From Streptomyces laurentii (lineage in GTDB: Bacteria > Actinomycetota > Actinomycetes > Streptomycetales > Streptomycetaceae): a stretch of DNA of 64,000 nucleotides. The notes beneath the pieces are model-generated. The model had not been told where the DNA came from. It did not search any database and saw only the letters and a list, made by a program, of their open reading frames with translations. The position numbers were made by a program, and so were the translations under genes. Shown here one piece after another: positions 1 through 8,016 of the stretch. The stretch is taken from positions 4,529,501-4,593,500 of the forward strand of contig AP017424.1 of assembly GCA_002355495.1 (NCBI GenBank), written 5' to 3'. Numbering within the stretch: position 1 is the first letter of the stretch; every line of letters begins with the position of its first letter.

Positions 1-183
1 GCAGGAGGCGACGGTTCGGCCGGCTTCCTCAAGCCTGTCACGCTGCGTCCGCCGTTCCACCGCGGCGTCGGCCCAGGCCGGGAATCCGCGCGCGCCGGCC
101 CCGGCCTTCACATCGGCGGCACGGTCGGCAGACAGGGAAACGCCGGCCTTCCGCGTGGGGGCGTGCTCAGGGTGGGAGCCCAT
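1..183 (-). CDS. Partial ribbon-helix-helix antitoxin-like protein (N-terminal 61 aa)
   Basis: An open frame runs from ATG at 183 to the left edge of the window without a stop, so only the N-terminus is visible. Third codon positions are mostly G or C, as in real genes here. The start of the product (RKAGVSLSADRAADVKA, then a basic helix with DAAVERRTQRDRLEEAG) looks like the short beta strand plus two helices of ribbon-helix-helix antitoxins of the VapB type. That family binds its own promoter and neutralises a PIN-domain toxin encoded just downstream, which would lie outside the window. No strong ribosome binding site is visible. The family call is by eye and moderate. Confidence 0.5.
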   Translation of the reverse strand, partial: MGSHPEHAPTRKAGVSLSADRAADVKAGAGARGFPAWADAAVERRTQRDRLEEAGRTVASC

Positions 184-199
184 GGCGCGACGGCAGCAA

Positions 200-211
200 T
201 TGCCGCGGCAA
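200..211. promoter_or_regulatory. Perfect 12-bp palindrome upstream of the antitoxin-like gene
   Basis: TTGCCGCGGCAA is a perfect dyad lying 17 bp upstream of the ATG at 183 on the minus strand. Ribbon-helix-helix antitoxins usually repress their own promoters through such dyads, so it is a reasonable operator candidate, but nothing else supports it. Confidence 0.3.
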
Positions 212-242
212 CCCGGCGGTTCTCCGACAGTCCCCCCCCGGG

Positions 243-830
243 TCAGCGGCGCCCGCCCGGGTACCAGGTGTGCGCCTCGATCGCGGCGTACCGGTCGTCC
301 GCCTCCGTCAGCACGGCGCGCGCCGCGGTCGCGTCCGGCGCCCGCAGGATGGCCGCCGTACCGAGCCAGGTGGTGCCGTCGTCGGACAGCATCGGCCCGT
401 AGGAGATGAGGTCGCCGCCCGGGTCGGCCGGGAGGGCCAGGTCGGGGGCCGTGCCGTCGTCGAGCGGGACGGGGATGCCGAGGCCGAGCACCAGGAAGCG
501 GCTGCCGGCGTCGTCACCGCCGAGGCCGCCGGGGAACTGCCACATCGTGCGCCCGAGCAGGTTGTGCCACCGGCGCACCAGGACGTCCCGGTAGCCGCCC
601 GCCTGATACGTCGGCTCGTCGAACGCGAACGCGCGGGCGGCGGCCGGACCACCCGGCAGATCGACGATGTGCACGCTCCCGGTCGGCGTCTCGCCGTCCT
701 CGGCCATCGTCGGGCCGCGCGCGATCAGCTCCTTCTCGTACCCGTCCATGTAGGACCAGTGCGCTTCCAGCAGGTCCATGCGCACGGGGAGGGAGCCGGG
801 CCGGTCGCGGTGATAGCAGAGGAATTCCAT
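243..830 (-). CDS. YCII-related domain protein
   Basis: A 195-residue cytosolic protein with no signal peptide or membrane segment. It begins MEFLCYHRDRPGSLPVR and contains a segment around residues 30-75 (SYMDGYEKELIARGPTM, then GSVHIVDLPGG, then ARAFAFDEPTYQAGGYRDV) typical of YCII/DGPF-type small-molecule proteins, in which a conserved His/Asp pair lies in a ferredoxin-like fold. The C-terminal half may be a second, degenerate copy of the fold. The frame is open far upstream, but the chosen ATG at 830 is where family-like sequence and codon bias begin. No partner gene suggests a substrate, so function is unknown. Confidence 0.7.
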   Translation of the reverse strand: MEFLCYHRDRPGSLPVRMDLLEAHWSYMDGYEKELIARGPTMAEDGETPTGSVHIVDLPGGPAAARAFAFDEPTYQAGGYRDVLVRRWHNLLGRTMWQFPGGLGGDDAGSRFLVLGLGIPVPLDDGTAPDLALPADPGGDLISYGPMLSDDGTTWLGTAAILRAPDATAARAVLTEADDRYAAIEAHTWYPGGRR

Positions 831-1069
831 GGGGCGAGGATGGGTGGGGAGGGGCGGGGCTGTCGAGCGGTTTCGGCGGACTCGGGTGGCTCCCGGATCG
901 CGTCGCGGGTCTGCGGACCGTGGACGCCGTCGCCGGACCGGGCGGGCCCCTGTCCCGTGCCGTCCCGGGGATGTCCCGGATCCCGTCCCGTCCTGTTTCC
1001 CGTGGGTCTCCCGACCGCTTCCCGTGCCCGGGCCAGGATCGGGTCTCCGGGTCAGGGCCCGGTTCCGGG

Positions 1070-2095
1070 TCAGGGATGGATCGCACCCAGCGGGGAGCAC
1101 TCCTGTTCCTTCTGGCTGGGAATCGCTCCGCAGACCGTGATGGTCTCCCACGTCGCGTCCGGCGAGGCGGCCAGCATCCGTGTGTAGGTGTCGTGTTCCA
1201 TCCGGATCTTGGCCTCGTCGGACGAGCCGCGCTTGTCCCTGATCACGACCGTGTCGCCGATGTCACCGTTCTCGATCCGCCCCCACACCGCCTGGCACGC
1301 CTCGCTGTAGCGCAGCTGGATGCTCATGCCGCGCAGGAAGGTCTGCCGCACGGTCTTCGCGTCCCACTGGCAGTCCTCCGCCTGTGGCTCGCGGAGCAGA
1401 CAGGTGTCGCTCTTGCAGCCGACCTTGACCGGCGCGCTCGGCCGGGTCCGCGCGGGCGCCGCCGGCGGTGACGCCTTCGCCGCGGCGTCGTCCGCACCGG
1501 CGGGTTCGATGACGAGGAGGGTGACGAGGCTGCCGAGCAGGGCACCGGCCAGGATCCCGGCCGCCGAACGCAGAGCCCGGAACCAGGGCGACAAGCGGCG
1601 TCCCGGGCCGACTCCTTCCGGCTCTGAGGCGCCCGGTCCTGAGGCCCTTGGTCCCGGGGTGGAGGCCCCCGGTGCCATTCCCTGGGCCACCGTCGGCGAA
1701 GCGGAAGGACCGGCCTCCCCCGGCGTCGGCCGCTCCGCGGTCCTGGCCGCGGACGAGGGTGCGGGCACGGAGGCGGACGTGGCCGCGGACGTGGACGCCG
1801 GCTCCTTTGCCGGTGCCTCGTCGCGGGCGACGGCCCGGTCCAGGAGGGCGAGCAGCGGCTCCGGATCGGTCCTGGCCGCAGCGGCGAACTCCTCGATCGT
1901 GATCCGGGACGGGACCTGTTTCCCGTTCAGGAAACGCTCCCAGGACGAGCGGCTGTAATGGGTCTTGGCCGCCAGACGGTTGTAGCTCAGCCGGGACGCG
2001 TCCTTGATCCGCCGCATCTCGGCGAAGAGGTCGCCTCTCGGGCCCTCGCCACCACCCGGCTCCTGCGGTCCCCCTGCCATCACGTGACTCCCCAT
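1070..2095 (-). CDS. HTH membrane protein with extracytoplasmic DUF2690 domain
   Basis: A 341-residue protein. Residues about 22-85 form an XRE-like helix-turn-helix (MRRIKDASRLSYNRLAAK, then SRSSWERFLNGKQVPS). A long Ala/Pro/Ser-rich linker follows, then one membrane segment near residue 185 (AAGILAGALLGSLVTLLVIE), then a DUF2690 domain with paired cysteines (GCKSDTCLLREPQAEDC) and the family's QLRYSEACQAVWGRI motif. The layout suggests a cytoplasmic DNA-binding head joined to an outside sensor or binding domain; this family is abundant in Streptomyces and uncharacterised. ATG at 2080 is an alternative start. A terminator-like hairpin separates it from the amidase gene upstream. Confidence 0.8.
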   Translation of the reverse strand: MGSHVMAGGPQEPGGGEGPRGDLFAEMRRIKDASRLSYNRLAAKTHYSRSSWERFLNGKQVPSRITIEEFAAAARTDPEPLLALLDRAVARDEAPAKEPASTSAATSASVPAPSSAARTAERPTPGEAGPSASPTVAQGMAPGASTPGPRASGPGASEPEGVGPGRRLSPWFRALRSAAGILAGALLGSLVTLLVIEPAGADDAAAKASPPAAPARTRPSAPVKVGCKSDTCLLREPQAEDCQWDAKTVRQTFLRGMSIQLRYSEACQAVWGRIENGDIGDTVVIRDKRGSSDEAKIRMEHDTYTRMLAASPDATWETITVCGAIPSQKEQECSPLGAIHP

Positions 2096-2172
2096 GTCTC
2101 GTGCCCTGGCCGTTCCCCCGGCCCGCGGCGCGGGAACAGTACCAGCCACGAAAGGCGACGAGCCCATGGTTG

Positions 2173-2204
2173 CGGCCCCCCGGAGCGTCGCTTCCGGGGG
2201 GCCG
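2173..2204 (-). terminator. Terminator hairpin after the amidase gene
   Basis: A perfect 12-bp stem (2173-2184 with 2193-2204) closes an 8-nt loop, 38 bp past the amidase stop codon. No U-tract follows, which is normal for high-GC actinomycete terminators. Confidence 0.6.
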
Positions 2205-2241
2205 TGTCGAGGCAGGACCACCGCTCCTGCCGGCGGACGGA

Positions 2242-3318
2242 TCAGGCGATCAGCCGGCTCCAGGTGCGCGCGTCCACGACGCCGTCTCCCGGCAGCCCGC
2301 GCGAACCCTGGAACGCCGTCACCAGGGCCGCCGTACCCGGCCCGAACACTCCGTCCGCCGTGGTGGCGAAGCCGAGGTCCGTCAGCCGGCTCTGCACGGC
2401 CGTCACCGCCGCGCCGGCCGCGCCCTGCGCGACCGGCGCGCACAGCTGGTTCCAGGTCTGCTTCCCCGCGACCCCGTCGATGCCCGCCTCGATCTGCTTC
2501 TGGAACGCGCGCACGGCGCCCTCGGTCGCGGGCCCGAAGGCGCCGTCCGGTGTGATCGTCGCCCCGCGCTGGACCAGCAGGTACTGGAGGGCGCGGACCC
2601 GCTCGCCCGTCTCGCCCGTGGCCAGCACCGGCCACACCGGCGCCGCCGGATCGCCGCCGATCCGGGCCGCCACGTCGGCGCGCAGCTGCGGAAGCCGGGC
2701 GTAGAGGCGGTCGCCGGGGCACTCGGTGTTGTTGAAGTCCCGGTGACCGTAGATCTGGTAGGGCCGGATTCCGTACTGGCGGCAGATGCGGACGCAGAGG
2801 TCGACGAGCACCGCGTACTGCTCGGGGCGGGGTTCCTCGGCGATGTACGTGCCCTCGTTCTCGATGCCGATGGCCACGGTGTTCTGGCCGGTGCAGTGCG
2901 CGGACTCGACGATCCGCGTACCGCTGTCGAGCGCGGCCAGGCTCCCGTGCCGGCCCTCGGTGACGAATGCGCCGCGGCTGATGGTGAAGTGCTGCCCGGT
3001 GTCGATCCAGCCCTCCTTGTCCATCTGGTACGTCTGCATCGCGCGGGCCAGCGCGAACGCGTGGTCCTGCCCGTAATCGGTCACGTTGTCGGTCGCCGTG
3101 TGGTGGACGATGATCTTCTGTGCCCCGGTCGCGAGCACCTTCACGGGGCTTTTCGGCGCCCGAGCGCCCCATGCCTCGCAGCCGGATACCAGCGGGCCGT
3201 CGGTGGCCCATGCCCGCCCCGCCCCCGTACCCAGCGTGGTCAGTGCCGCCCCCAGGGACAGCGCGCCGGCGAGCAGAGAGCGTCGGCGGAGCAGCATGCG
3301 TGCCGTCGGCGTAGTCAT
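2242..3318 (-). CDS. Tat-exported N-acetylmuramoyl-L-alanine amidase with two peptidoglycan-binding domains
   Basis: A 358-residue secreted cell-wall hydrolase expected to cut the bond between N-acetylmuramic acid and L-alanine. The N-terminus carries a twin-arginine signal (RRRSLLAGA, residues 11-19) ending near AWATD. The amidase_2/PGRP fold spans about 45-215, with zinc ligands at the HH of KIIVHHTATDN (72-73), His192 in YGHRDFN and Cys200 in TECPG. Two PG_binding_1 repeats follow (about 226-290 and 296-357). The ATG at 3318 is preceded by GAAAGGA at good spacing, so longer starts were rejected. It is transcribed alone, with a hairpin at its 3' end. Amidase specificity is inferred from the family. 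Confidence 0.9.
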   Translation of the reverse strand: MTTPTARMLLRRRSLLAGALSLGAALTTLGTGAGRAWATDGPLVSGCEAWGARAPKSPVKVLATGAQKIIVHHTATDNVTDYGQDHAFALARAMQTYQMDKEGWIDTGQHFTISRGAFVTEGRHGSLAALDSGTRIVESAHCTGQNTVAIGIENEGTYIAEEPRPEQYAVLVDLCVRICRQYGIRPYQIYGHRDFNNTECPGDRLYARLPQLRADVAARIGGDPAAPVWPVLATGETGERVRALQYLLVQRGATITPDGAFGPATEGAVRAFQKQIEAGIDGVAGKQTWNQLCAPVAQGAAGAAVTAVQSRLTDLGFATTADGVFGPGTAALVTAFQGSRGLPGDGVVDARTWSRLIA

Positions 3319-3649
3319 ACGGGTCCTTTCACGGAGTCGGCAGTCGAGCGGAGTCGGCCGGGGACTGCCGGGCGGTCGGTCCGGCGCTGGCCGGGAAGTC
3401 ACGGACCGACGCTAGGAACGAGGGAACGCCGGGACAAGGCCTCACGCCCGTCCCGGCGTCCCGTGTCTTCCCACGCGACCGTGGGACGGCACGGGACGCC
3501 GGGAAGCGCCTGATCCGGGCCTGGGGTCTGTCCGGCGGATCACCTCCGAGGACGGCACGTCCGGGCCTCGGCCGGACAAGGCGATCCCCGCATCCACTGA
3601 TGCTTCCCGCACGCTGTCCCCGTCCGCCCGTCCGCCCGTCCGCCCGCCC
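3319..3649. other. Intergenic region, no gene seen
   Basis: This 331-bp gap holds the amidase promoter region on its left. A 10-bp perfect stem (3426-3435 with 3450-3459) could terminate the TetR/DUF1707 unit. Three near-copies of CGTCCGCC lie at about 3622-3645. No coding bias was seen on either strand. Confidence 0.6.
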
Positions 3650-4228
3650 CTACCGCTTCGTCTTCGTCACCACCGCGCCGAACAGCGCCAGGCCCTTGAT
3701 GACCACGCGCGGCGTGCCCGGCTTCGGGATGTGGTTCTTGGCGCGCTTGTCGAAGACGCCGAAGAGGCCGATGCCGCGGATGTCTACGTCGATGTCCTCG
3801 GGGACGATGATGGAGGTGCCGCCCCAGAGGGCGAAGGCGCGGATCACGGTGTCGTGGCTGGTGAAGCGGGCCTTCCTGAGGTCGAGACGGCCGCCGCCCC
3901 ACATGGACCAGGTGGTCATGCGGGCCGGGACGATCCACGAACCGGCGCGTTCGAAGCCGTAGAAGACGCCCGCGACGAAGCCGCGTGAGGTGGCAGGGCG
4001 GTCGACCACGAGGGAGTCGCGCGGACCGGGGACGGGCAGGCCGCGGCAGGCGGTCTCCAGGTCGCCGCGCGTGCGGGCGGTGTGGACCTCGTCGAGACGG
4101 GCGTCGAGCTCGGCGAGGGGCAGCCGGCCGGTCTCGACGGCGGCACGCAGGCGTTCCTCGGCGGCGGTGCGTTCGGTGTCGGAGGCGCGTATGTCGAGGT
4201 CGGAACGTCCGGGGAGGGGCTGCGTCAT
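3650..4228 (-). CDS. DUF1707 domain protein with LiaF-like C-terminus
   Basis: A 192-residue protein. The N-terminal DUF1707 motif (DIRASDTERTAAEERLRAAV, then GRLPLAELDARLDEVHTARTRGDLE, about 11-60) is an actinobacterial SHOCT-like helical segment. The C-terminal half (IRAFALWGGTSIIVPEDIDV, then GIGLFGVFDKRAKN) matches the beta-rich cell-wall-active antibiotic response domain of LiaF. No true membrane helix remains between the two parts. Its ATG overlaps the stop of the TetR gene (ATGA), so the two are translationally coupled. The context suggests a TetR-controlled envelope-stress accessory; this is inference. Confidence 0.8.
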   Translation of the reverse strand: MTQPLPGRSDLDIRASDTERTAAEERLRAAVETGRLPLAELDARLDEVHTARTRGDLETACRGLPVPGPRDSLVVDRPATSRGFVAGVFYGFERAGSWIVPARMTTWSMWGGGRLDLRKARFTSHDTVIRAFALWGGTSIIVPEDIDVDIRGIGLFGVFDKRAKNHIPKPGTPRVVIKGLALFGAVVTKTKR

Positions 4229-4866
4229 GGCGTGTGTCCTTCGAGATAGTCGGCGAGCGTGGCGGTCAGGGCGGTACGGAACGCGTCGTCGCGGCCCGGC
4301 TCGTCGGGGTCGTGCCCGAGGTCGGTCTGCCAGTAGCGCCGGCCGAGGGCGTAGCCGTACGCGCCGGACATGGCGAGGAGCACGACCGTCTCGATCCGCG
4401 CCCGGTCCGGCCCCTTCGGCGGCGGGAGCACGCTGTGGACGCCGGCCTCGATCGCGTCGACGAGCCGGGAGAGGTGGGTGGGGGAGCCGGGCGTCTTCCC
4501 GACGTCCCAGTCGTGGAGCTGGGACCACGCCCACAGCCGTACGTACCGTTCGTCGCCCAGGATCTCGAACAGGACCCGTGTCATCCCGTCCGCGTACGGC
4601 ACCTGCCCGTCCGCGCGCATGCGCTCCCGTACGAGGTCCCGCTTGCGTTCGTTCTCGCGCTTCAGCACGGCCCGTACGAGGGCGCGGTACGTGCCGAAGT
4701 AGTGCGTGACCAGCCCGTGCGTCACCCCCACCGCCTCGGCGACCTTGCGCAGTCCGACGCCGTCGGGCCCGTGGCGGGCGATGAGGTCGGTGGCGGCGTC
4801 CAGGATCTCGGCGCGGGCCTGCTCGGGTGTGCGCCGCTTGCGGCGGCGCTGCTGTTCCGCGGCCAT
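4225..4866 (-). CDS. TetR-family repressor
   Basis: A 213-residue regulator. After a very basic N-terminus (EQQRRRKRRTPEQARAEIL), residues 15-65 give a TetR helix-turn-helix (VGLRKVAEAVGVTHGLVTHYF). The rest is an alpha-helical ligand domain with no recognisable effector pocket. The ATG at 4866 has a GGGAGGG ribosome binding site; an earlier in-frame start at 4917 would lie inside the operator and was rejected. It overlaps the DUF1707 gene by four bases, so both should be co-expressed and self-repressed through the dyad at 4887. Confidence 0.85.
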   Translation of the reverse strand: MAAEQQRRRKRRTPEQARAEILDAATDLIARHGPDGVGLRKVAEAVGVTHGLVTHYFGTYRALVRAVLKRENERKRDLVRERMRADGQVPYADGMTRVLFEILGDERYVRLWAWSQLHDWDVGKTPGSPTHLSRLVDAIEAGVHSVLPPPKGPDRARIETVVLLAMSGAYGYALGRRYWQTDLGHDPDEPGRDDAFRTALTATLADYLEGHTP

Positions 4867-4886
4867 GACGGACACCCTCCCCCTTG

Positions 4887-4902
4887 TTGTCCACTCGGAC
4901 AA
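4887..4902. promoter_or_regulatory. Probable TetR autoregulatory operator
   Basis: TTGTCC-N4-GGACAA is a perfect inverted repeat about 20 bp upstream of the TetR start codon. A second TTGTCC half-site (4910-4915) followed by CCAACAA extends the region to about 4928. Size and placement fit a TetR dimer site. Confidence 0.6.
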
Positions 4903-4930
4903 TAACGTGTTGTCCACCGTGCCAACAAGG

Positions 4931-5613
4931 CGTCCGGGTCTGTCCAGTTGATGTCAAGAGGCGGACACCCTCGGCGACCCCGCCGCGGTGTTCCTCGCGT
5001 CGGTCGGCGCGATCGGGGCGGTACCTGGCGCGTGTCGCGCGCGACGCATATGCCCTATCGACATTGCCCCCGGCTGATGGCGGAGGCACGCCACGTATTC
5101 ACTCGTCCGAATGATGGGGCGGGTCGGGCGAGCGGACTACCGTGGCTGCATCGGGACGAATCATCGCGAACCCGCGCCATGCGGGGATTCGGCTTCGCCG
5201 CCGCCCCTGCGGACGGCCGGAGCGGGCGGGCACGCCGTCTCGGTACGACAGCCCTCTTTCATCGACAGATCCGGCGACCGCGAGCACGGCCGTGCACGGC
5301 CGAGCACGGCCGCCGATGAGGACGCCCGCCTCCGGCGGTGGTCCGACCACCGTCCGTTCCGGGGGATCGCGCCGACCGGACCGCCAGGGGCGGCCCGCCC
5401 GCTGAAGCGGACAACCGGAACGCGACCCCGGCTCGAAGACCCGCACCCCGAACCGATTCGCCGCGGACGAGCGCGCGCCCTCGGCCCCGGAGCCTCCCCG
5501 GTGAACGGCCGGGCCGGCGAGCCCGCGAGCCCGCGACAGCCATGCGGGGCGCACCCGCGCGCGGCCGTCGATCCGCCGTACACCCCACCCCTCACGCGGA
5601 AGGAAGCGCCACC
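4931..5613. other. 683-bp intergenic region, no convincing gene
   Basis: Both strands have open frames, but none shows the normal third-position bias or a family-like product. It contains GCATATGC (5046-5053), a sequence repeated as dyads in two other intergenic regions, and a GCACGGCC-rich repeat stretch near 5283-5312. It separates the divergent TetR unit from the gene starting at 5614. Confidence 0.55.
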
Positions 5614-6613
5614 ATGAACGCTGACTGGGACGACATCCTGGTCCGGGACAATGTCCAGGACGTGGGACAAACCCCCACGAACGACCCCGTCTGGCAGTCC
5701 CCGGACATCATCCCCTTCGGCAGCGGCCTCCTCGACTTCGATCTGGCGGAGTCGAGCTACAACGGCCCCGACCTCGGCCTGAGTCACCCCGTCGTGTACG
5801 GGCAGCTCAACCGCTTCTACGTCCGGGGCAAGAGCCTGCGGAGCGGCTGCCCCACCTCCGGAAACGTCAGGCTCTCCTACGTACGCGGAGGGCTGGCCCC
5901 GGACCCGAGCGCGTGGACGGCGATCGAAGTGGAGGGGGGGCGGCACCGTCGTGCCGCTCGTCGTGCGTGGCGGCTCCAGGGAGATCCCGCCCGGACGGAT
6001 CTGCCTCACCGAGCGGCCGTTCATCTGGCCGAGCCGGCTTCCGCCGGGGCACTACTGCACGCTCGCCACCGTGGACACGCCCGCCCACCCCCTGTCCCGG
6101 CTGCCCTCGTTCAATTCGACCGCCGCCTACCTGAACTGGGTCAGGTACACGCCCAACGCCTGCTGGCGCAACGTCGACGTCATCCCGTGCCGGCAGACGG
6201 ACTACGTCATCACCGACCTGGCCGTCACCAACCTGAACGACACCCCGACGCGATTCGTCTTCGGGGTCTCCGGCGTCGACCTGCCCAACGGCACGGCGAC
6301 CTTCTCCAACGCCGACCAGCAGGCCCCGTTCAGCCTGACGGCGCCGATCTACGCGCCGGGCAGCGACGAGGGGTACACGCGCTCGATCGTCCTGCCCGCC
6401 GACTACCGCGGCACGGTCACGGTCGTGATCCGGCTCGACCAGCCCCTCCCCTGCGACGCCCGGATCGTGCTGCGCGCCTACAACCCGGTGACCGGCGCCG
6501 CGGGAGAGCTCGAACGACGACTCGCCGTCCCCCGCGCCGGCGTCCCCGGACTTCAGGACGCCCTGTTCCTCGAAGTCGGCGCGTTCACCTTCGTCGCCGT
6601 GGACAGTCAGTGA
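5614..6613 (+). pseudogene. Unknown beta-rich protein gene with a one-base frameshift
   Basis: The ATG at 5614 has a GGAAGGA site. The first frame (MNADWDDILVRDNVQDVGQ) reads well to about 5940, and the same protein continues in the next frame (GTVVPLVVRGGSREIPPG) to TGA at 6611. The shift falls in a run of seven G (5934-5940); removing one G restores a product of about 332 residues. No signal peptide is obvious. Repeated motifs such as YVRGKS, VITDLAVTNLND and TVTVVIRLDQPLPCDARIVLRAYNP suggest a beta-sandwich, possibly a surface or packaging-type domain, but I do not recognise the family. It is either a recent pseudogene, a slippage-controlled gene, or an assembly error. Confidence 0.6.
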
Positions 6614-6678
6614 CCTGTCCGGAGACGTGGTCTCGCCCTCGCCCTCTCCCTCGATGGGGAGATCGGAGGGGGCGGGGC

Positions 6679-6718
6679 GGGGCGAGGTGAGGCGAGGTGA
6701 GGCGAGGCGAGGCGAGGT
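6679..6718. repeat. GAGGCGAGGT tandem repeat
   Basis: Imperfect 5- and 10-bp tandem copies of GGCGA/GGTGA fill about 40 bp between the frameshifted gene and the hemerythrin gene. Confidence 0.75.
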
Positions 6719-6860
6719 CGCGTGGGAGTCGCCCCCCGGAGTGCCGTGACCGCCGGCGATTGCCGTTGCCTCTCGGGGTGTGGTCTGCTGGCGGCAGCAT
6801 CGCGTGCCGGTGACGGGCTGCGTCAGGCATGGAGGTGCGGAACCGAAGGGACTGCCCTCC

Positions 6861-7349
6861 GTGGCCTCCCGTCATGACGGCGACCGTGTGGTCGCCCTGA
6901 GTCTTCAACTCTCCCAAGCGCACGAAGAACTGCTGCGCCAACTCCGCGGGATCCGCGCCGGCCTCGGCACACGCCGACTGGACGACGATGTGCTCCTCAC
7001 CCACTGCCTGGCCTTCTGCACGGCCTTGACCGCGCACCACGAGGGCGAGGACGAGGGCATGTTCGCCGAGCTGGTGCGGGTACGGCCGGACCTCGACCCG
7101 ACCGTCGACAAGCTCGTCGAGGATCACGGCCTCATCTCCTCGCTCCTCTCCCGCGTCGGCGAACTCGCCGACCGGGCCGCCGAATCGTACGGCCCGGACC
7201 TGCGAGCGATCGGCGGTGAGCTGGACGGGCTGGCCGCGATCATGGAGTCCCACTTCGGCTACGAGGAACGGGCGATCAGCCGGGCGTTGGACGGCGGAGT
7301 GCCCGAGGAGGGCTGGTCGGACCGGGTGTTCCGGTTCGCGGCGGAGTGA
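6861..7349 (+). CDS. Hemerythrin-like HHE domain protein
   Basis: A 162-residue four-helix protein. The histidine/carboxylate pattern of the HHE cation-binding family is visible: H in QAHEELLRQL, HH and E/D in TAHHEGEDEGMF, H in LVEDHGLISSLL, and H/E in MESHFGYEER. These would bind a di-iron or haem-like centre and sense or buffer oxygen or nitric oxide; the actual ligand is unknown. The GTG at 6861 has an AAGGGA site and starts where codon bias becomes typical; an ATG at 6780 is less likely. It stands alone. Its TGA stop is the first of four in-frame stops inside a GGTGAG repeat. Confidence 0.75.
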   Translation: MASRHDGDRVVALSLQLSQAHEELLRQLRGIRAGLGTRRLDDDVLLTHCLAFCTALTAHHEGEDEGMFAELVRVRPDLDPTVDKLVEDHGLISSLLSRVGELADRAAESYGPDLRAIGGELDGLAAIMESHFGYEERAISRALDGGVPEEGWSDRVFRFAAE

Positions 7350-7370
7350 GGGTGAGGGTGAGGGTGAGAT
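7347..7370. repeat. GGTGAG tandem repeat carrying repeated stop codons
   Basis: Four 6-bp units place in-frame TGA codons at 7347, 7353, 7359 and 7365, starting with the hemerythrin stop. Confidence 0.75.
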
Positions 7371-7478
7371 CGAGGTGAGTACGGGCGCCGGGGCTGGGCG
7401 GTGGTGAGTGGGAGGTCTCGGCGGTGGAAGGCGCGACTCCCGGAAAGAGGGCGGCCACACCAGAAGCTCGCCAGAACC

Positions 7479-7760
7479 TCAGCCCGCGGTGCCCTGGACC
7501 TTCGGGCGGGCCAGGAGCTGGGACAGGGCGACCAGCGCGAGGCCGGCCAGCAGGAGCGGGACGTCGACCCCGGCCGGGAGGAAGCGGACCGTTCCGATCG
7601 CCCCCGCCATCAGCACGGCGCCCGCGCCCCACATCCGGGGGCGGGTCACGTTCCGGCCCAGCCAGGCGACGGGGACCCGGTCGTTCACCAGAGCGCGTAC
7701 GCCCGCCACCGCGAGTGCCAGCGCCGCCAGCGCGACGACGACCAGATAGAACGTCAGCAT
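7479..7760 (-). CDS. Small membrane protein with three predicted helices
   Basis: A 93-residue protein with hydrophobic segments at about 3-24 (FYLVVVALAALALAVAGV), 46-60 and 66-84. A basic loop (RNVTRPRMWG) lies between the first two. The ATG at 7760 has a strong GAGGAGG site six bases upstream. It has no recognised domain, and its neighbours are on the opposite strand. Function unknown. Confidence 0.65.
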   Translation of the reverse strand: MLTFYLVVVALAALALAVAGVRALVNDRVPVAWLGRNVTRPRMWGAGAVLMAGAIGTVRFLPAGVDVPLLLAGLALVALSQLLARPKVQGTAG

Positions 7761-7880
7761 GGTGCCTCCTCGGCTTGTCGCTGCCGCGATGTTCCCAGCG
7801 GGGGCCCGGTGGCGACCATGCCGGACCCCGGCAGAATCCGACCCCGCCGCCTGCCCGCCCACGGCAGCACACGTACCCGC

Positions 7881-7920
7881 GGCAAGTCGGCGACTCGGCG
7901 ACTCGGCAACTCGGCAACTC
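7881..7920. repeat. Five copies of an 8-bp repeat (GGCRACTC)
   Basis: Tandem units of GGCGACTC/GGCAACTC/GGCAAGTC lie in the 256-bp gap upstream of the alpha/beta hydrolase gene, with a partial sixth unit. Confidence 0.8.
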
Positions 7921-8016
7921 GGCAAGAAAGTCGCAGATTCCGCCGCACCACCGATGAGTTCTCGTCCTCGCCGCCGTCTACCCCCTGAACGCAGCGAAAC
8001 GACGAGGAGACACGCG

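Noticed and set aside
831..1187. Long open frames on both strands upstream of the YCII-like gene
   Set aside because: Products are Arg/Pro-rich with no domain and no normal codon bias; family-like sequence starts only at the ATG at 830.
5161..6024. Minus-strand frame opposite the start of the frameshifted gene
   Set aside because: It follows the codon structure of the plus-strand gene in reverse, lacks a ribosome binding site and resembles no family.
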